Below, one piece after another: positions 1-8,681 of a stretch of 64,000 bases of DNA; the first letter of the stretch is position 1; each line of letters opens with the position of its first letter. Below the pieces are notes generated by a model. That model saw nothing but the letters and a program-made list of their open reading frames with translations, was not told where the DNA came from and made no database searches. The stretch is taken from the NCBI RefSeq assembly GCF_018398335.1, contig NZ_JAHBRX010000002.1, positions 124,001-188,000 of the forward strand. Reading direction: 5' to 3'. The translations under genes were made by a program, and so were the position numbers. The stretch is from Chelatococcus sp. HY11 (GTDB lineage: Bacteria > Pseudomonadota > Alphaproteobacteria > Rhizobiales > Beijerinckiaceae).

Positions 1-2
1 TG

Positions 3-1220
3 CGCGCCGGACGCTATCCGATGGTGTATGGGGACTGGCTTGGAGCGCCGGGCCAGCCCACCGTCCTGATCTACGGCCATTTCGACGTGCAGCCGGTCGA
101 TCCCATCGAAGCCTGGGTCGATCCACCTTTTTCGCCGGTCATTCGTGACGGGCGGATCTATGCGCGCGGTGCCTCCGACGACAAGGGCAATATGCTGGCG
201 CCAATACTGGCGTTGGAGGCATTATTAAGCACGCGCGGGCATTTGCCGGTGAATGTGAAAGTGCTGTTTGAGGGACAGGAGGAGATCCTGAGCCCGGACC
301 TGCCGGAATTCGTGGCCTTCCACCGGGATCGCCTTGCCTGTGACATGGCGATCAGTGCGGACGGATGGCAGTGGAGTGAGACCGAAGCGGACCTGCGGGT
401 CGGGTTGCGCGGCCTCTGTGCGCTTGAAGTCGTGGCCAGGGGGCCCACGACCGACCTTCACGCGGGTCTTTATGGGGGTGCCGTCGCCAATCCGATCCAG
501 GGCCTCGCGGGTCTGCTCGCAAGCGTTCGTGATGCGTCCGGGCGGATAACCATCCCCGGCTTTTATGACGGCGTGCGCGCGATAAGCGAGGACGGGAGGC
601 AGCAACTGGCGGCAATTCCGTTCGATGAACCGCGCTATCGCAGTGCGGTCGGTGTCAATGCTTTGGCAGGCGAGGCCGGATACACCACGCGGGAGCGAAT
701 CGGCATGCGGCCGACCTTTGAGATCAATGGAATCTCCGGCGGCTATACGGGGCCAGGGGTCAAGACCATCATTCCCGCGTCCGCGCGTGCCGTCATCACC
801 TGCCGCCTGGTGCCGGACCAGACGCCTGAGACGGTAGCACTTGCGGTCAAGAAGCACCTCGAAAGCCAGCCGCTTGTTGGAATCGAGATCTCGGTCAAGA
901 TCTTGCCCAATGCCGCGAGGCCCTATCTCATCCCTATGGACCATCCAGCCAACAGGGCGGCACGTGACGTGCTCGTCGAAATTTACGGACGCGAGCCGTA
1001 TTACACGCGTTCCGGCGGCTCCATCCCGATCCTTGATCTCTTTCGTCAGGAACTCGGCGCCTACACGGTGATCTTCGGATTTGGGCTTCCGGACGAGAAT
1101 TTTCACGCGCCGAACGAATTCCTGCGGCTCCACAACTTCCGCCGGGGACAGGAGGCATATGTTCGCCTCATCGATCGCATTGCTCAATTTTCGAGCGCGG
1201 ACGTCGGCGGGAAAACTTAG
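3..1220 (+). CDS. M20-family dipeptidase (5' end outside window)
   Basis: Zinc-dependent exopeptidase of the M20 dipeptidase group, expected to cleave short or modified peptides in the cytoplasm. The frame is open to the left edge and the first metal block, YGHFDVQP, comes about 25 residues in, whereas family members of roughly 450-470 aa carry it around residue 80-90; so about 60 residues are missing and the ATG at 21 is internal. Visible metal and catalytic blocks are HFDVQP, RGASDDKGN, EGQEE and, near the C-terminus, NFHAPNEF; the lid-domain insertion between them is intact. It is followed after 216 bp by an acyl-CoA-dehydrogenase-like gene and then a Pot-type importer, so it may belong to the same uptake-and-degradation unit. 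Substrate unknown. Confidence 0.88.
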   Translation, partial: RAGRYPMVYGDWLGAPGQPTVLIYGHFDVQPVDPIEAWVDPPFSPVIRDGRIYARGASDDKGNMLAPILALEALLSTRGHLPVNVKVLFEGQEEILSPDLPEFVAFHRDRLACDMAISADGWQWSETEADLRVGLRGLCALEVVARGPTTDLHAGLYGGAVANPIQGLAGLLASVRDASGRITIPGFYDGVRAISEDGRQQLAAIPFDEPRYRSAVGVNALAGEAGYTTRERIGMRPTFEINGISGGYTGPGVKTIIPASARAVITCRLVPDQTPETVALAVKKHLESQPLVGIEISVKILPNAARPYLIPMDHPANRAARDVLVEIYGREPYYTRSGGSIPILDLFRQELGAYTVIFGFGLPDENFHAPNEFLRLHNFRRGQEAYVRLIDRIAQFSSADVGGKT

Positions 1221-1436
1221 AAAAGCGCCGCAATACCAGACCGATGACTTCCAGGATCACGGGAGGCGCCGCTTTTGTAGGCGCCCGATGATGCGGCTTT
1301 CGCACAGGATCCGTGCAATTCCGATTTGACTTGAACCAAAAGTCCTGCATTCTGCATGCAGTGAACCGGCGAGCTTCCCAGAAAACAGCGCCTCGGCAAT
1401 GCGCGCTCGACCCGCCGCTATCGAAAAGGATGTGTC

Positions 1437-2696
1437 ATGGCTTTCACCCTTACCGCAGAGCAACAGCGCTGGGTCGACGTCGCCAGTTCTCTCGCGCCGG
1501 ACATCGCGAAGGCGTCGCGCCGTGACGATGAAGCGGCGGCCTTCCCCACTGAGACATTCGCGCTGCTGCGCAAGGCGGGACTTTTGAACCTCGCCGTTCC
1601 CAAGCAATTCGGCGGAGAAGGGCCGGCCAGCGGCAATGCTCATTTGACCGCCTATCTGGTGACAGAACAGGTCTCGCGCGCATGCGCTGCCACCGGTTGG
1701 GACCTGATCATTCACTATCACCAGTGCGGTGCGGTCGCGCGCCTCGGCAATGAAGAGCAGAAGCGCCGCATTCTAGGCGATGTCGTCAACAAGGGCGCCA
1801 TCATGGGCTCGCTTGGCAGCGAGGTGAACCATCAGGAACAGACGGCCGGCAAGGACGCATCACGCAAGCTGATCTTCCAAGCAGAAATGGCGCCGGTGAA
1901 GGGCGGCTTCCTTGCCAATGCCTCGAAACATTTCTGCTCGAACGCGCCGGTTGCCGACTACATGCTCTACTGGAGCATCGCGCCGGGCGCCAATGCCGCG
2001 ACGGACGGGCTGACGCTGTCCATCGTGACCAAGGACAGCCCCGGCCTCACGTTTTCTCGCCACGGGTGGGAGGACATCATCGGCCTGCGCAGTTCGGTGA
2101 GCTGGAGCGCCAAGCTCGACAACGTTTTCATTCCCTGGGACAATGTTCTCGGCGAGCCTGGTGACTTCGTCCAGAAGGATCCCTATACGCTAGAACTCTC
2201 GCAGGCCTTCCACCTGCTCGGCGCGGCCCAGGGCGCGCTCGACTACGTGCTCGAGGTGCTCAGGGCGAGGCCGTTCCTTCAAAACGAAGAAGGATTGATG
2301 GTCACGCTCGGCGAGCTTTCCGGCGAAGTCCAGGCATCCCGTGGGTCCTGCCTCATCGCCAACGCCCTGTGGGAGCAGGAGCGCTTCGGCGAGGCGGCGC
2401 TCGCGTCATTGCGCGCCCATCACACCGCGCGGGAGACGGCGATCCACGTGATTACCAAGGTGTTCGACATGGTCGGGACCCGGGCGCTCTTCAAGACCGC
2501 GCCGCTGGAGCGCCTGTGGCGCGATGTCCGCACCGCATCTCTGCATACGCGTGCATCGCAGCTGCTCCGTCTCGTCGCCGACGCCGACGTGGCCGGGCAG
2601 TATGCGCCGAAGCAGAAATACGGCGCGCTTGTCGACAAGCCGAAGACCTGGGCGGATCTCGGCTTCGCGCGCGAGCCCTCGCCAGCGGTGGCCTGA
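1437..2696 (+). CDS. Acyl-CoA dehydrogenase-like flavoprotein (monooxygenase-type subgroup)
   Basis: A 419-residue protein with the full acyl-CoA dehydrogenase layout: helical N-terminal domain (about 1-115), beta domain (about 116-235) and C-terminal helical bundle. The class signature is loose: the beta domain has GSLGSEVNHQEQ and a long VKGGFLANASKHFCSNAP stretch typical of the two-component monooxygenase or SfnB/DszC-like branch rather than of true beta-oxidation enzymes, and I do not see a clear catalytic Glu in the usual place. It may therefore be a reduced-flavin-dependent oxygenase or desulfurising/denitrifying enzyme, or a dehydrogenase of unusual substrates. The ATG at 1437 precedes MAFTLTAEQQRWVD, a normal start for the family. 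It lies 36 bp upstream of a Pot-type ABC ATPase and is probably co-transcribed with it. Confidence 0.82.
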   Translation: MAFTLTAEQQRWVDVASSLAPDIAKASRRDDEAAAFPTETFALLRKAGLLNLAVPKQFGGEGPASGNAHLTAYLVTEQVSRACAATGWDLIIHYHQCGAVARLGNEEQKRRILGDVVNKGAIMGSLGSEVNHQEQTAGKDASRKLIFQAEMAPVKGGFLANASKHFCSNAPVADYMLYWSIAPGANAATDGLTLSIVTKDSPGLTFSRHGWEDIIGLRSSVSWSAKLDNVFIPWDNVLGEPGDFVQKDPYTLELSQAFHLLGAAQGALDYVLEVLRARPFLQNEEGLMVTLGELSGEVQASRGSCLIANALWEQERFGEAALASLRAHHTARETAIHVITKVFDMVGTRALFKTAPLERLWRDVRTASLHTRASQLLRLVADADVAGQYAPKQKYGALVDKPKTWADLGFAREPSPAVA

Positions 2697-2718
2697 ACCG
2701 ACCGCCAGGCTCGGTTCA
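2694..2718 (+). other. 8-bp stem-loop between ACAD-like gene and ABC ATPase
   Basis: TGAACCGA (2694-2701) and TCGGTTCA (2711-2718) form a perfect 8-bp stem with a 9-nt loop, beginning on the stop codon of the upstream gene. There is no T-tract, so it is not a convincing intrinsic terminator; mRNA processing or chance is possible. Confidence 0.35.
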
Positions 2719-2732
2719 CCTGTCCGAATACC

Positions 2733-3845
2733 ATGAATGACGAGAGTACGATGCCCCAGGGTGCCAGTCTTTCCCTCCGCGATCTTGCGAAGTTCTATGA
2801 CGGCAGCGGGGCCGTGCTTGGTGTGTCGCTTGATCTGGAGCCGGGCAAGTTCCTTACCTTGCTCGGACCGAGCGGCTCGGGAAAAACGACCACGTTGATG
2901 ATGGTCGCCGGCTTCGTCGACCCCACAGCCGGCGAGATCCTTGTCAACGGTCGCTCGGTCACGCGCGTCGCCGCGCACAAGCGCGACATGGGCATGGTGT
3001 TCCAGAGCTATGCCCTTTTCCCTCATATGACCGTGGCGGAGAATGTCGGATTTCCGCTCAAGATGCGGGGCATTGCTCGCTCGGAGGCCAACGATCGGAT
3101 CGCCACCTTCGTGAAGCTCGTTGGTCTGGAGGCGTTGGCCAAGCGCTATCCGCAGCAGTTGTCCGGCGGCCAGCAGCAGCGCGTGGCGCTGGCGCGCGCC
3201 ATGGTGTTCAGCCCCTCCCTGGTGTTGATGGACGAACCGCTCGGCGCGCTCGACCGCCGTTTGCGCCTGCAGATGCAGGAAGAGATTAAAGGTATTCAGC
3301 GCGAGCTCGGCCTCACCGTCATCTATGTCACCCATGACCAGGAAGAAGCGCTCACGATGTCGGACGTCGTCGCGGTCATGGATGGCGGGCGTATTTCCAG
3401 TTACGGCAGCCCGCGTGAGATATACGAGCGGCCGCAGAATCGTTTTGTCGCCAATTTCATCGGCGAGTCCAATTTCATCCCCTGCCGTCTTGGCGAGAAT
3501 GTTGCACTTGGCGAGAATGGCGCAGAACGTCGCTGCGAACTCATATCTGGCCATTCCGTCGCAGTCGCGCCGACGGATGCACCGGCTGGATCTTCGGCCG
3601 TCATCTTCCTGCGGCCGGAACGTCTGCGGCTGTGCAAGCAGGATGATCCGCTACCCAACAAAATTCCGGGCCGGATAACTGGTGAGATCTACCTGGGCGA
3701 CTCTTCTCTCTACCGCGTTCGCATAGCAGAAGGCATTGAGGTCAAGGTCAAGCGCCCCAACCGCGGTGTCGGAATGCGTATCGGTGAAGGCGATGAACTG
3801 ATGATCGGCTGGCAAACCAGTGACAGTGTCGTTCTTCAGAGCTGA
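2733..3845 (+). CDS. ABC transporter ATP-binding protein, PotA/spermidine-putrescine type
   Basis: Cytoplasmic ATPase that powers the importer encoded by the next three genes. The motifs are canonical: Walker A GPSGSGKTT, signature LSGGQQQR, Walker B LVLMDEPLGALD, and switch His in VTHDQEE; after about residue 240 comes a TOBE-type regulatory domain (SSAVIFLRPERLRL). Length 370 aa matches PotA/FbpC-like subunits. Two in-frame ATGs (2733 and 2751) are possible; the second has a weak GAGAG ahead of it, the first gives MNDESTMPQ. Order ATPase-binding protein-permease-permease is typical of this importer class, whose ligands include polyamines, opines, amino-acid derivatives and some dicarboxylates; the neighbours (M20 peptidase, ACAD-like enzyme) do not suggest plain putrescine. 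Confidence 0.93.
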   Translation: MNDESTMPQGASLSLRDLAKFYDGSGAVLGVSLDLEPGKFLTLLGPSGSGKTTTLMMVAGFVDPTAGEILVNGRSVTRVAAHKRDMGMVFQSYALFPHMTVAENVGFPLKMRGIARSEANDRIATFVKLVGLEALAKRYPQQLSGGQQQRVALARAMVFSPSLVLMDEPLGALDRRLRLQMQEEIKGIQRELGLTVIYVTHDQEEALTMSDVVAVMDGGRISSYGSPREIYERPQNRFVANFIGESNFIPCRLGENVALGENGAERRCELISGHSVAVAPTDAPAGSSAVIFLRPERLRLCKQDDPLPNKIPGRITGEIYLGDSSLYRVRIAEGIEVKVKRPNRGVGMRIGEGDELMIGWQTSDSVVLQS

Positions 3846-3916
3846 CCAAGGTGGCTAAAAAGATAAGAAGCCGCGCCGAATAAGTTCACGAAACATAATC
3901 CAGAGGAGCTTTACGC

Positions 3917-4990
3917 ATGTTGCAAGCACGTCAGATTCCCGGCGGTGTCAGGCTTGGCTTAGCCGCCATCTCCCTATCAGTGGCGCTGGTCGGCGGAGGT
4001 GCGGCTAGCGCACAGGACAAGAACGCCGGAGAACTCGTTGTCTTGTCCCTCGGCGGCAGTTATCAGGACGCGCAAAGCAAGGAATGGTTCAAGCCGTTCG
4101 CGGAAAAGAGCGGCGTCAAGGTATCCGAAGCGTCCGGCTATAACTTCGCCAAGCTCAAGGTCATGATTGAGTCCGGTAATGTCGAGGCCGATGTTGTCGA
4201 TATCTCCGCGGATACGATGACCGCCCTGGCGGATGCTGGTCTGCTCGAGAAGATCGACTGGTCGAAGATCCCCGCGGAGTGCCAAGCCGGAATCCCGGCT
4301 GATATGAAGAAGGACTATGCCTTCCCCATCATCCAGTGGGCGATGGTGATGGCCTATAACACGAGCAAGGTCCCGCAGGACAAGGCCCCGAAGACGTGGG
4401 CGGACTTCTGGAATGTCACGGCCTTCCCGGGCAAGCGAGCCTCGATCGGCGCGACCCGCCCCCCGGTGGAGCAGGCCACCCTTGCGATCAACGGGGATCT
4501 TGCGAAACTTTATCCGTTTGATTTGAACGCGGCTTTCGACAAGATCAAATCGCTCGGCAACGCCATCATCTTCGCCGATGGTTACGCCCAGGTCGCGCAA
4601 TATCTCGCTGACGGCGAGGCCGACATGGCGATCATCCCGAACGGCCGCGTCGGGCCCCTCGTCGCCGCTGGTCGCCCCGTTGCGATCAACTGGAACCAGC
4701 ACCTCACCTTCCCGAACTTCTTCGCGATCCCGAAGGGAGCGCCGCACAAGGACAATGCGATGAAGTTCCTGGGCTATGTGTGCCAGCCTGAAGTGCTCGC
4801 GAAGATTGCCGCGCCGACCAACTATGGCCCGATCAATGTGGATGCCTATAAGTTCATACCCGCCGATGTTGCCAGGCTCCTGCCCGGCAATCCGGAAACG
4901 GTTGCTCTCGGACGTCCCATCGATACCGTTTTCCTGAGCAAGGCTCGTCCCGACATTGCCAAGGGTTGGGCACGCATGGCCGTTCGTTAG
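3917..4990 (+). CDS. ABC substrate-binding protein, PotD-like
   Basis: Periplasmic receptor of the Pot-type importer, 357 aa. The N-terminus has a basic segment, a hydrophobic core (LGLAAISLSVALVGGGAASA) and an AQD cleavage-site-like end, so a Sec signal peptide of about 32 residues is expected. The mature part starts with ELVVLSLGGSYQDAQ and contains FADGYAQVAQYLADGEADMAIIPNGR, features of the extracellular solute-binding family 1/PotD group. An AGAGGAGC-like ribosome site (around 3901-3907) precedes the ATG. It sits between the ATPase and permease genes; a 212-bp gap with weak inverted repeats (GGGCTG at 4990-4995, CAGCCC at 5014-5019) separates it from the permease, which could lower permease expression relative to the receptor. 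The ligand is unknown. Confidence 0.92.
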   Translation: MLQARQIPGGVRLGLAAISLSVALVGGGAASAQDKNAGELVVLSLGGSYQDAQSKEWFKPFAEKSGVKVSEASGYNFAKLKVMIESGNVEADVVDISADTMTALADAGLLEKIDWSKIPAECQAGIPADMKKDYAFPIIQWAMVMAYNTSKVPQDKAPKTWADFWNVTAFPGKRASIGATRPPVEQATLAINGDLAKLYPFDLNAAFDKIKSLGNAIIFADGYAQVAQYLADGEADMAIIPNGRVGPLVAAGRPVAINWNQHLTFPNFFAIPKGAPHKDNAMKFLGYVCQPEVLAKIAAPTNYGPINVDAYKFIPADVARLLPGNPETVALGRPIDTVFLSKARPDIAKGWARMAVR

Positions 4991-5202
4991 GGCTGTCTCA
5001 GCGGGTCCTGCGGCAGCCCGAATAGTGCAGCAACAAAGCAAAGACATGGCCGGCGATCCGGAAATGCGGAAGGTCTCGCGGGTCTCAATTGAGCGATCCG
5101 GACCGGGACGCCGCCAGCGGCTTTGCGGGATGCCTGTGACGTAACGATGCCAGCGTTTCGTATTGCCCTGGCGCGCCGGATCTCCATGAGGTTGGACAGC
5201 CG

Positions 5203-6084
5203 ATGACGGACACCACGTTCCCACTCCCTGCCGCAGCCGGTCGAGGGCCTGGCCGCTTCAAGGGGCGCTTTCCCTGGCTCATGGCGCCGGCCGTCATCTT
5301 CTATCTTGTCTTCTTTGGTTGGCCGCTCGTCCAGATGCTGTGGAGCAGCATCTGGAGTGATGGCTTCACTCTTGCAGGTTACACGGAATTCTTCAGCGAT
5401 CCCGTGTACTGGTGGGTTCTTGGCTACACGATGCTGATCGGCGTGGTGACGCTGGTCTTGACTCTCGCCGTCGGCTATCCGGTCGCCTATTGGCTCGTTG
5501 GTCTCAACAAGACCTGGATGGTCGTGCTCATGGCCTTCGTGCTCATCCCGTTCTGGAGCAGCGGACTGGTGCGTACCTATGCCTGGCTGGTGATCCTCGG
5601 CCGGCAGGGCCTTGTGAATACGACCCTGATGCGCTTTGAGCTCATAGACGAGCCTCTCCCGTTCCTGGGCACGCATACGGCGGTGCTTGTCGGCCTGACA
5701 TATTATCTCTTGCCTTACATGATACTTTGCCTGTTCAGCGTAATGAACAATATCGATCGCAATCTTATGCTTGCGGCGCGCAATCTCGGAGCCTCGCCCA
5801 TACGCGCCTTCTTCGCGATCTTTGTCCCGTTGACGAAGCCCGGGGTTTTCGCTGGCAGCTTCCTTGTTTTCATGCTGGCCGTTGGGATGTATATCACGCC
5901 GGCCTTGCTCGGCGGGCCAGATCAGACGACGTTGCCGTTGGTCATCGCCCTGCAGATCAACGAGGCCTTGGATTGGACACTGGCCGCGGCCTTGTCGATG
6001 ATCCTGCTGATCGTATCCGTCGCTATACAAGTATTTGCCAATCGATATGTCGATCTCGACAAGATGTGGGGAGGCGCGCGATGA
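5203..6084 (+). CDS. ABC transporter permease, PotB-like
   Basis: Inner-membrane permease of the Pot-type importer, 293 aa, about six membrane helices beginning with APAVIFYLVFFGWPLVQMLW. The cytoplasmic EAA-loop equivalent that docks on the ATPase is AARNLGASPIRAFFAIFVPLTKPG (about residues 195-218). The charged, proline-containing N-terminus before the first helix is normal for this subunit. Its stop codon overlaps the start of the second permease (ATGA at 6081-6084), which shows translational coupling and supports a heterodimeric channel. Confidence 0.93.
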   Translation: MTDTTFPLPAAAGRGPGRFKGRFPWLMAPAVIFYLVFFGWPLVQMLWSSIWSDGFTLAGYTEFFSDPVYWWVLGYTMLIGVVTLVLTLAVGYPVAYWLVGLNKTWMVVLMAFVLIPFWSSGLVRTYAWLVILGRQGLVNTTLMRFELIDEPLPFLGTHTAVLVGLTYYLLPYMILCLFSVMNNIDRNLMLAARNLGASPIRAFFAIFVPLTKPGVFAGSFLVFMLAVGMYITPALLGGPDQTTLPLVIALQINEALDWTLAAALSMILLIVSVAIQVFANRYVDLDKMWGGAR

Positions 6085-6899
6085 GCACGCAACGCACGGC
6101 TGCGGCGTCTTCCCGCATGTCACCGGTCAGCATCCTGCTTGCCGCATTCTCGATCACGGTTCTGGCGTTCTTGTTCGCGCCGATCGTCGTCATCATCGTT
6201 GTGTCGTTCTCGCCGAGCGACATCATGGAGTTTCCCCCGCAGGGCTTCTCGCTGCGCTGGTATATAGCATATTTCTCCAATCCGATGTGGATGACCGCGA
6301 CGCGGATCAGCTTCCTGGTCGCGACCTTGACGGCTATTCTGTCTCTGGTTCTGGGCTTTATGGTTTCGGTGGCCTTGGTGCGTTCAAGTTTCCCCGGTAA
6401 GAATGCGGTTCGCATCTTTCTCATGAGCCCGTTGATCATTCCAAAGATCATCATCGCGGTCGGGCTCTATTTTCTCTATGTCCGCATGCGGATTTTGGGG
6501 ACGACCTTTGGGCTGGTCGCCGCGCATACTCTGATTGCCATGCCCTATGTCGTGATGATCATCTCTGCGGCGCTGTACAGTTTTGACAGGCGGCTGGAAT
6601 GGGCTGCGCGCGGGCTCGGCGCCTCGCCGCTTGGGGCGCTGCGACATGTCACTTTTCCCATGCTGCGCCCCGCGATCATCAGCGCGGCCCTGTTCGCATT
6701 CATCGCCTCGTTTGATGACATCATTCTCAGCCTTTTTCTGACCAAACTGACAGCGCCGACGCTGCCGCGCCAGATCTGGGTTAATGTCCAGCAGATCATC
6801 GATCCGACAATCGCGGCTGTTTCGACGCTGATGACCGTCATTTCCGTCTTTGGATTGTGGCTCGTCGCGTTCATCCAGAAGCTCTCGTCACGGGCTTGA
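6081..6899 (+). CDS. ABC transporter permease, PotC-like
   Basis: Second permease of the Pot-type importer, 272 aa from the ATG at 6081, which overlaps the stop of the preceding gene by four bases; the open frame extends further upstream but those residues are a shadow of the first permease. Six membrane helices start with ILLAAFSITVLAFLFAPIVVII. The ATPase-docking loop reads AARGLGASPLGALRHVTFPMLRPA. Together with the preceding permease, the binding protein and the ATPase it completes an importer with no missing part, unlike three others in this window. A GntR regulator follows 106 bp later in the same direction. Confidence 0.93.
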   Translation: MSTQRTAAASSRMSPVSILLAAFSITVLAFLFAPIVVIIVVSFSPSDIMEFPPQGFSLRWYIAYFSNPMWMTATRISFLVATLTAILSLVLGFMVSVALVRSSFPGKNAVRIFLMSPLIIPKIIIAVGLYFLYVRMRILGTTFGLVAAHTLIAMPYVVMIISAALYSFDRRLEWAARGLGASPLGALRHVTFPMLRPAIISAALFAFIASFDDIILSLFLTKLTAPTLPRQIWVNVQQIIDPTIAAVSTLMTVISVFGLWLVAFIQKLSSRA

Positions 6900-7005
6900 T
6901 GAAGAACCCATGCGCGGCGGCTCAAATTTGGGGCTGGCCCGAGACGGGCGGGGAAGCTATGGCTTTCTATGACGGTGGTGTCGAAGGATTGGGGTTCGGC
7001 TCTCT

Positions 7006-7671
7006 ATGAATGATGAGATCGAGCTTTTGCAGGCAGTGCAACGCGAGCCGGTGGTCAAGCATGTCCATCGTGAGCTCAGGCGCGCCATCTTGCAGGGGCG
7101 TTTTGCGGTCGAGTCCCGACTGGTCGAGACGGCTATAGCGAAGCTCCTCAATGTCAGCCGCACACCAGTTCGCGAGGCGATTTCCAAATTAGAGCTCGAA
7201 GGGCTCGTCCGGCGGCTGCCCGGTGGAGGGGTGGTGGTCGAGGATACCAGCTCGAAGCTGTCGGAAGTCATCGTGCTGCGCCAAAGCCTGGAAGGAGCTG
7301 CCGCACGTTTGATATGCGTGCGCGCGAGCGACGCGGAACTCGCGGCTTTTCGCGCTGAATGCGAAGCCATTCTGAAGGCTCTGCCAACGATGGCCGTGCA
7401 GCAGCGCGCCAATCTCGATCGAAAATTCCACCTTAGTCTCGGGGAATTGTCCGCAAGCACGCGTCTGGCGAACCTCATAGAGGAATTCTACGAGTACTCA
7501 GACAGTGAGCTGGCCCCCGCTGGTAACGCCGCCGAGGTGGCTCAACTACAGAAACAGCATGTCGCCATCGCGGCAGCGCTCGCGGACCGCGATTCCGTCC
7601 GCGCCGAGGCCGCCATTCGGGACCATCTGGAAACAGTTCTGCATATGGTGCGCGCGCGCGTACAGGCTTGA
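7006..7671 (+). CDS. GntR-family regulator, FCD (FadR) subfamily
   Basis: Transcription factor of 221 aa with an N-terminal winged helix-turn-helix (about 15-80; ETAIAKLLNVSRTPVREAIS is the recognition region) and a C-terminal all-helical FCD ligand-binding domain (about 90-215). FCD regulators usually repress neighbouring catabolic or transport genes and are released by an organic-acid-like ligand. Placed directly after the Pot-type importer and in the same orientation, it most likely controls that unit; this is inference from position. No clear palindromic operator was found just upstream of this gene. Confidence 0.9.
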   Translation: MNDEIELLQAVQREPVVKHVHRELRRAILQGRFAVESRLVETAIAKLLNVSRTPVREAISKLELEGLVRRLPGGGVVVEDTSSKLSEVIVLRQSLEGAAARLICVRASDAELAAFRAECEAILKALPTMAVQQRANLDRKFHLSLGELSASTRLANLIEEFYEYSDSELAPAGNAAEVAQLQKQHVAIAAALADRDSVRAEAAIRDHLETVLHMVRARVQA

Positions 7672-7877
7672 GGGCATCCGCCTCCGGAAACGCGCTGGCG
7701 CCACTCTCCCCTCGTCAGAATGCCTTTCCCCCGTTAGCCACCGCGGCACAACGACGGTCGAGCCACGTGCCGACGGCCATGCACCGGCCTGTTTCATGAG
7801 CCGTTAAACGTAGAGGGTAGGGGAGGGGCTGCACATTCGTGTGACGCAAGTTGCGAGCATCTTGACGATCGTTCTCA

Positions 7878-8561
7878 ATGTCATTATCGATATCTATAAT
7901 GATGAATAACCCAGCCGTTAAACTCGTTCGTCCAGCCGACCACGTTTATGGAATCGTCAAGCGGCGTATCATGCTGAACGAGCTGAAACCGATGGCCGTG
8001 CTCACCGAGCTTGGCCTCGCGCATGAAATTGGCTGTAGTCAGGGCACGATTAGGGAGGCCCTGCTCAGGTTGCAGGAGGATGGCCTGGTCATTCGCACGG
8101 GGCGGCGAGGCACTGTCGTCACGCGCCTGGAGGACGAGGAAGCGGAGGAAATGCTGGCGCTCCGGCGGCGTCTGGAAATGCGTGGCGCGGAACGCGCGAC
8201 CCGCAACGTGGATGCGCGCTCGCTCGACGCGATCATGGCGATCCGCGAGACGATGAATGAAGCAGCGGAAGCGGGTGACGAATTTCAGCTTATCGAGGCC
8301 GACAAGGATTTTCATCTTGCGATTTTCCGGCTGTCACGGCTTGAAGCCCTAGAACAGATCCTCGCCCGGTGCATTATGCACACCCATCGCTCCAAGCTCT
8401 GGGCGCCGCGGCACCGCAGGCCGCTCGATGAGACGGCGCGTCGGCACGACGTCCTGATCGAGCGTCTCGTGGCCCGTGATGGACCCGGGCTTGCGGAGGA
8501 GCTCGGACTGCATATCGATACAATCGTCCTCGAGGAGGATCCGGCGGAGGTGAACGCGTAA
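7878..8561 (+). CDS. GntR-family regulator, FCD subfamily
   Basis: A 227-aa (or about 220-aa) regulator with winged helix-turn-helix (ELGLAHEIGCSQGTIREALLRL, about residues 40-62) and a FCD domain from about residue 95, including a plausible metal/ligand pocket (KDFHLAIFRLS and later RRHDVLIERL). It precedes, in the same direction, the carbohydrate ABC importer starting at 8682, so it probably regulates that operon. Three candidate starts exist (7878, 7899, 7902); none has a good ribosome site and a palindrome covers the region between them. Its sequence differs clearly from the GntR gene just upstream, so the two are not a recent duplication. Confidence 0.9.
   Translation: MSLSISIMMNNPAVKLVRPADHVYGIVKRRIMLNELKPMAVLTELGLAHEIGCSQGTIREALLRLQEDGLVIRTGRRGTVVTRLEDEEAEEMLALRRRLEMRGAERATRNVDARSLDAIMAIRETMNEAAEAGDEFQLIEADKDFHLAIFRLSRLEALEQILARCIMHTHRSKLWAPRHRRPLDETARRHDVLIERLVARDGPGLAEELGLHIDTIVLEEDPAEVNA
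7881..7902. promoter_or_regulatory. Near-perfect 22-bp palindrome at start of second GntR gene
   Basis: Arms TCATTAT (7881-7887) and ATAATGA (7896-7902) around a GATATC core, with one mismatched pair (C at 7888, T at 7895). It overlaps the 5' end of the open frame of the GntR gene at 7878 and would fit an autoregulatory operator for a dimeric GntR protein. It favours the later ATGs at 7899 or 7902 as the real start. Confidence 0.45.
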
Positions 8562-8681
8562 CAGCCGTGCTCCCAAGGAACGGAGTTAACACAGTCACCT
8601 CTCGTGAAAGTATCCGGAGGGTCTCGGGAAAATCCGAGGATGCCTGGTCAGTAAAGAAGAATAGGATGGGAGAGAATACCT

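Noticed and set aside
1337-1362. CTGCATGCAG palindrome upstream of the ACAD-like gene, compared with the TGCA-type motif of the catabolic cluster
   Set aside because: It lacks the two-base AT spacer between TGCA halves and the gene is 46 kb away; resemblance is probably coincidental.
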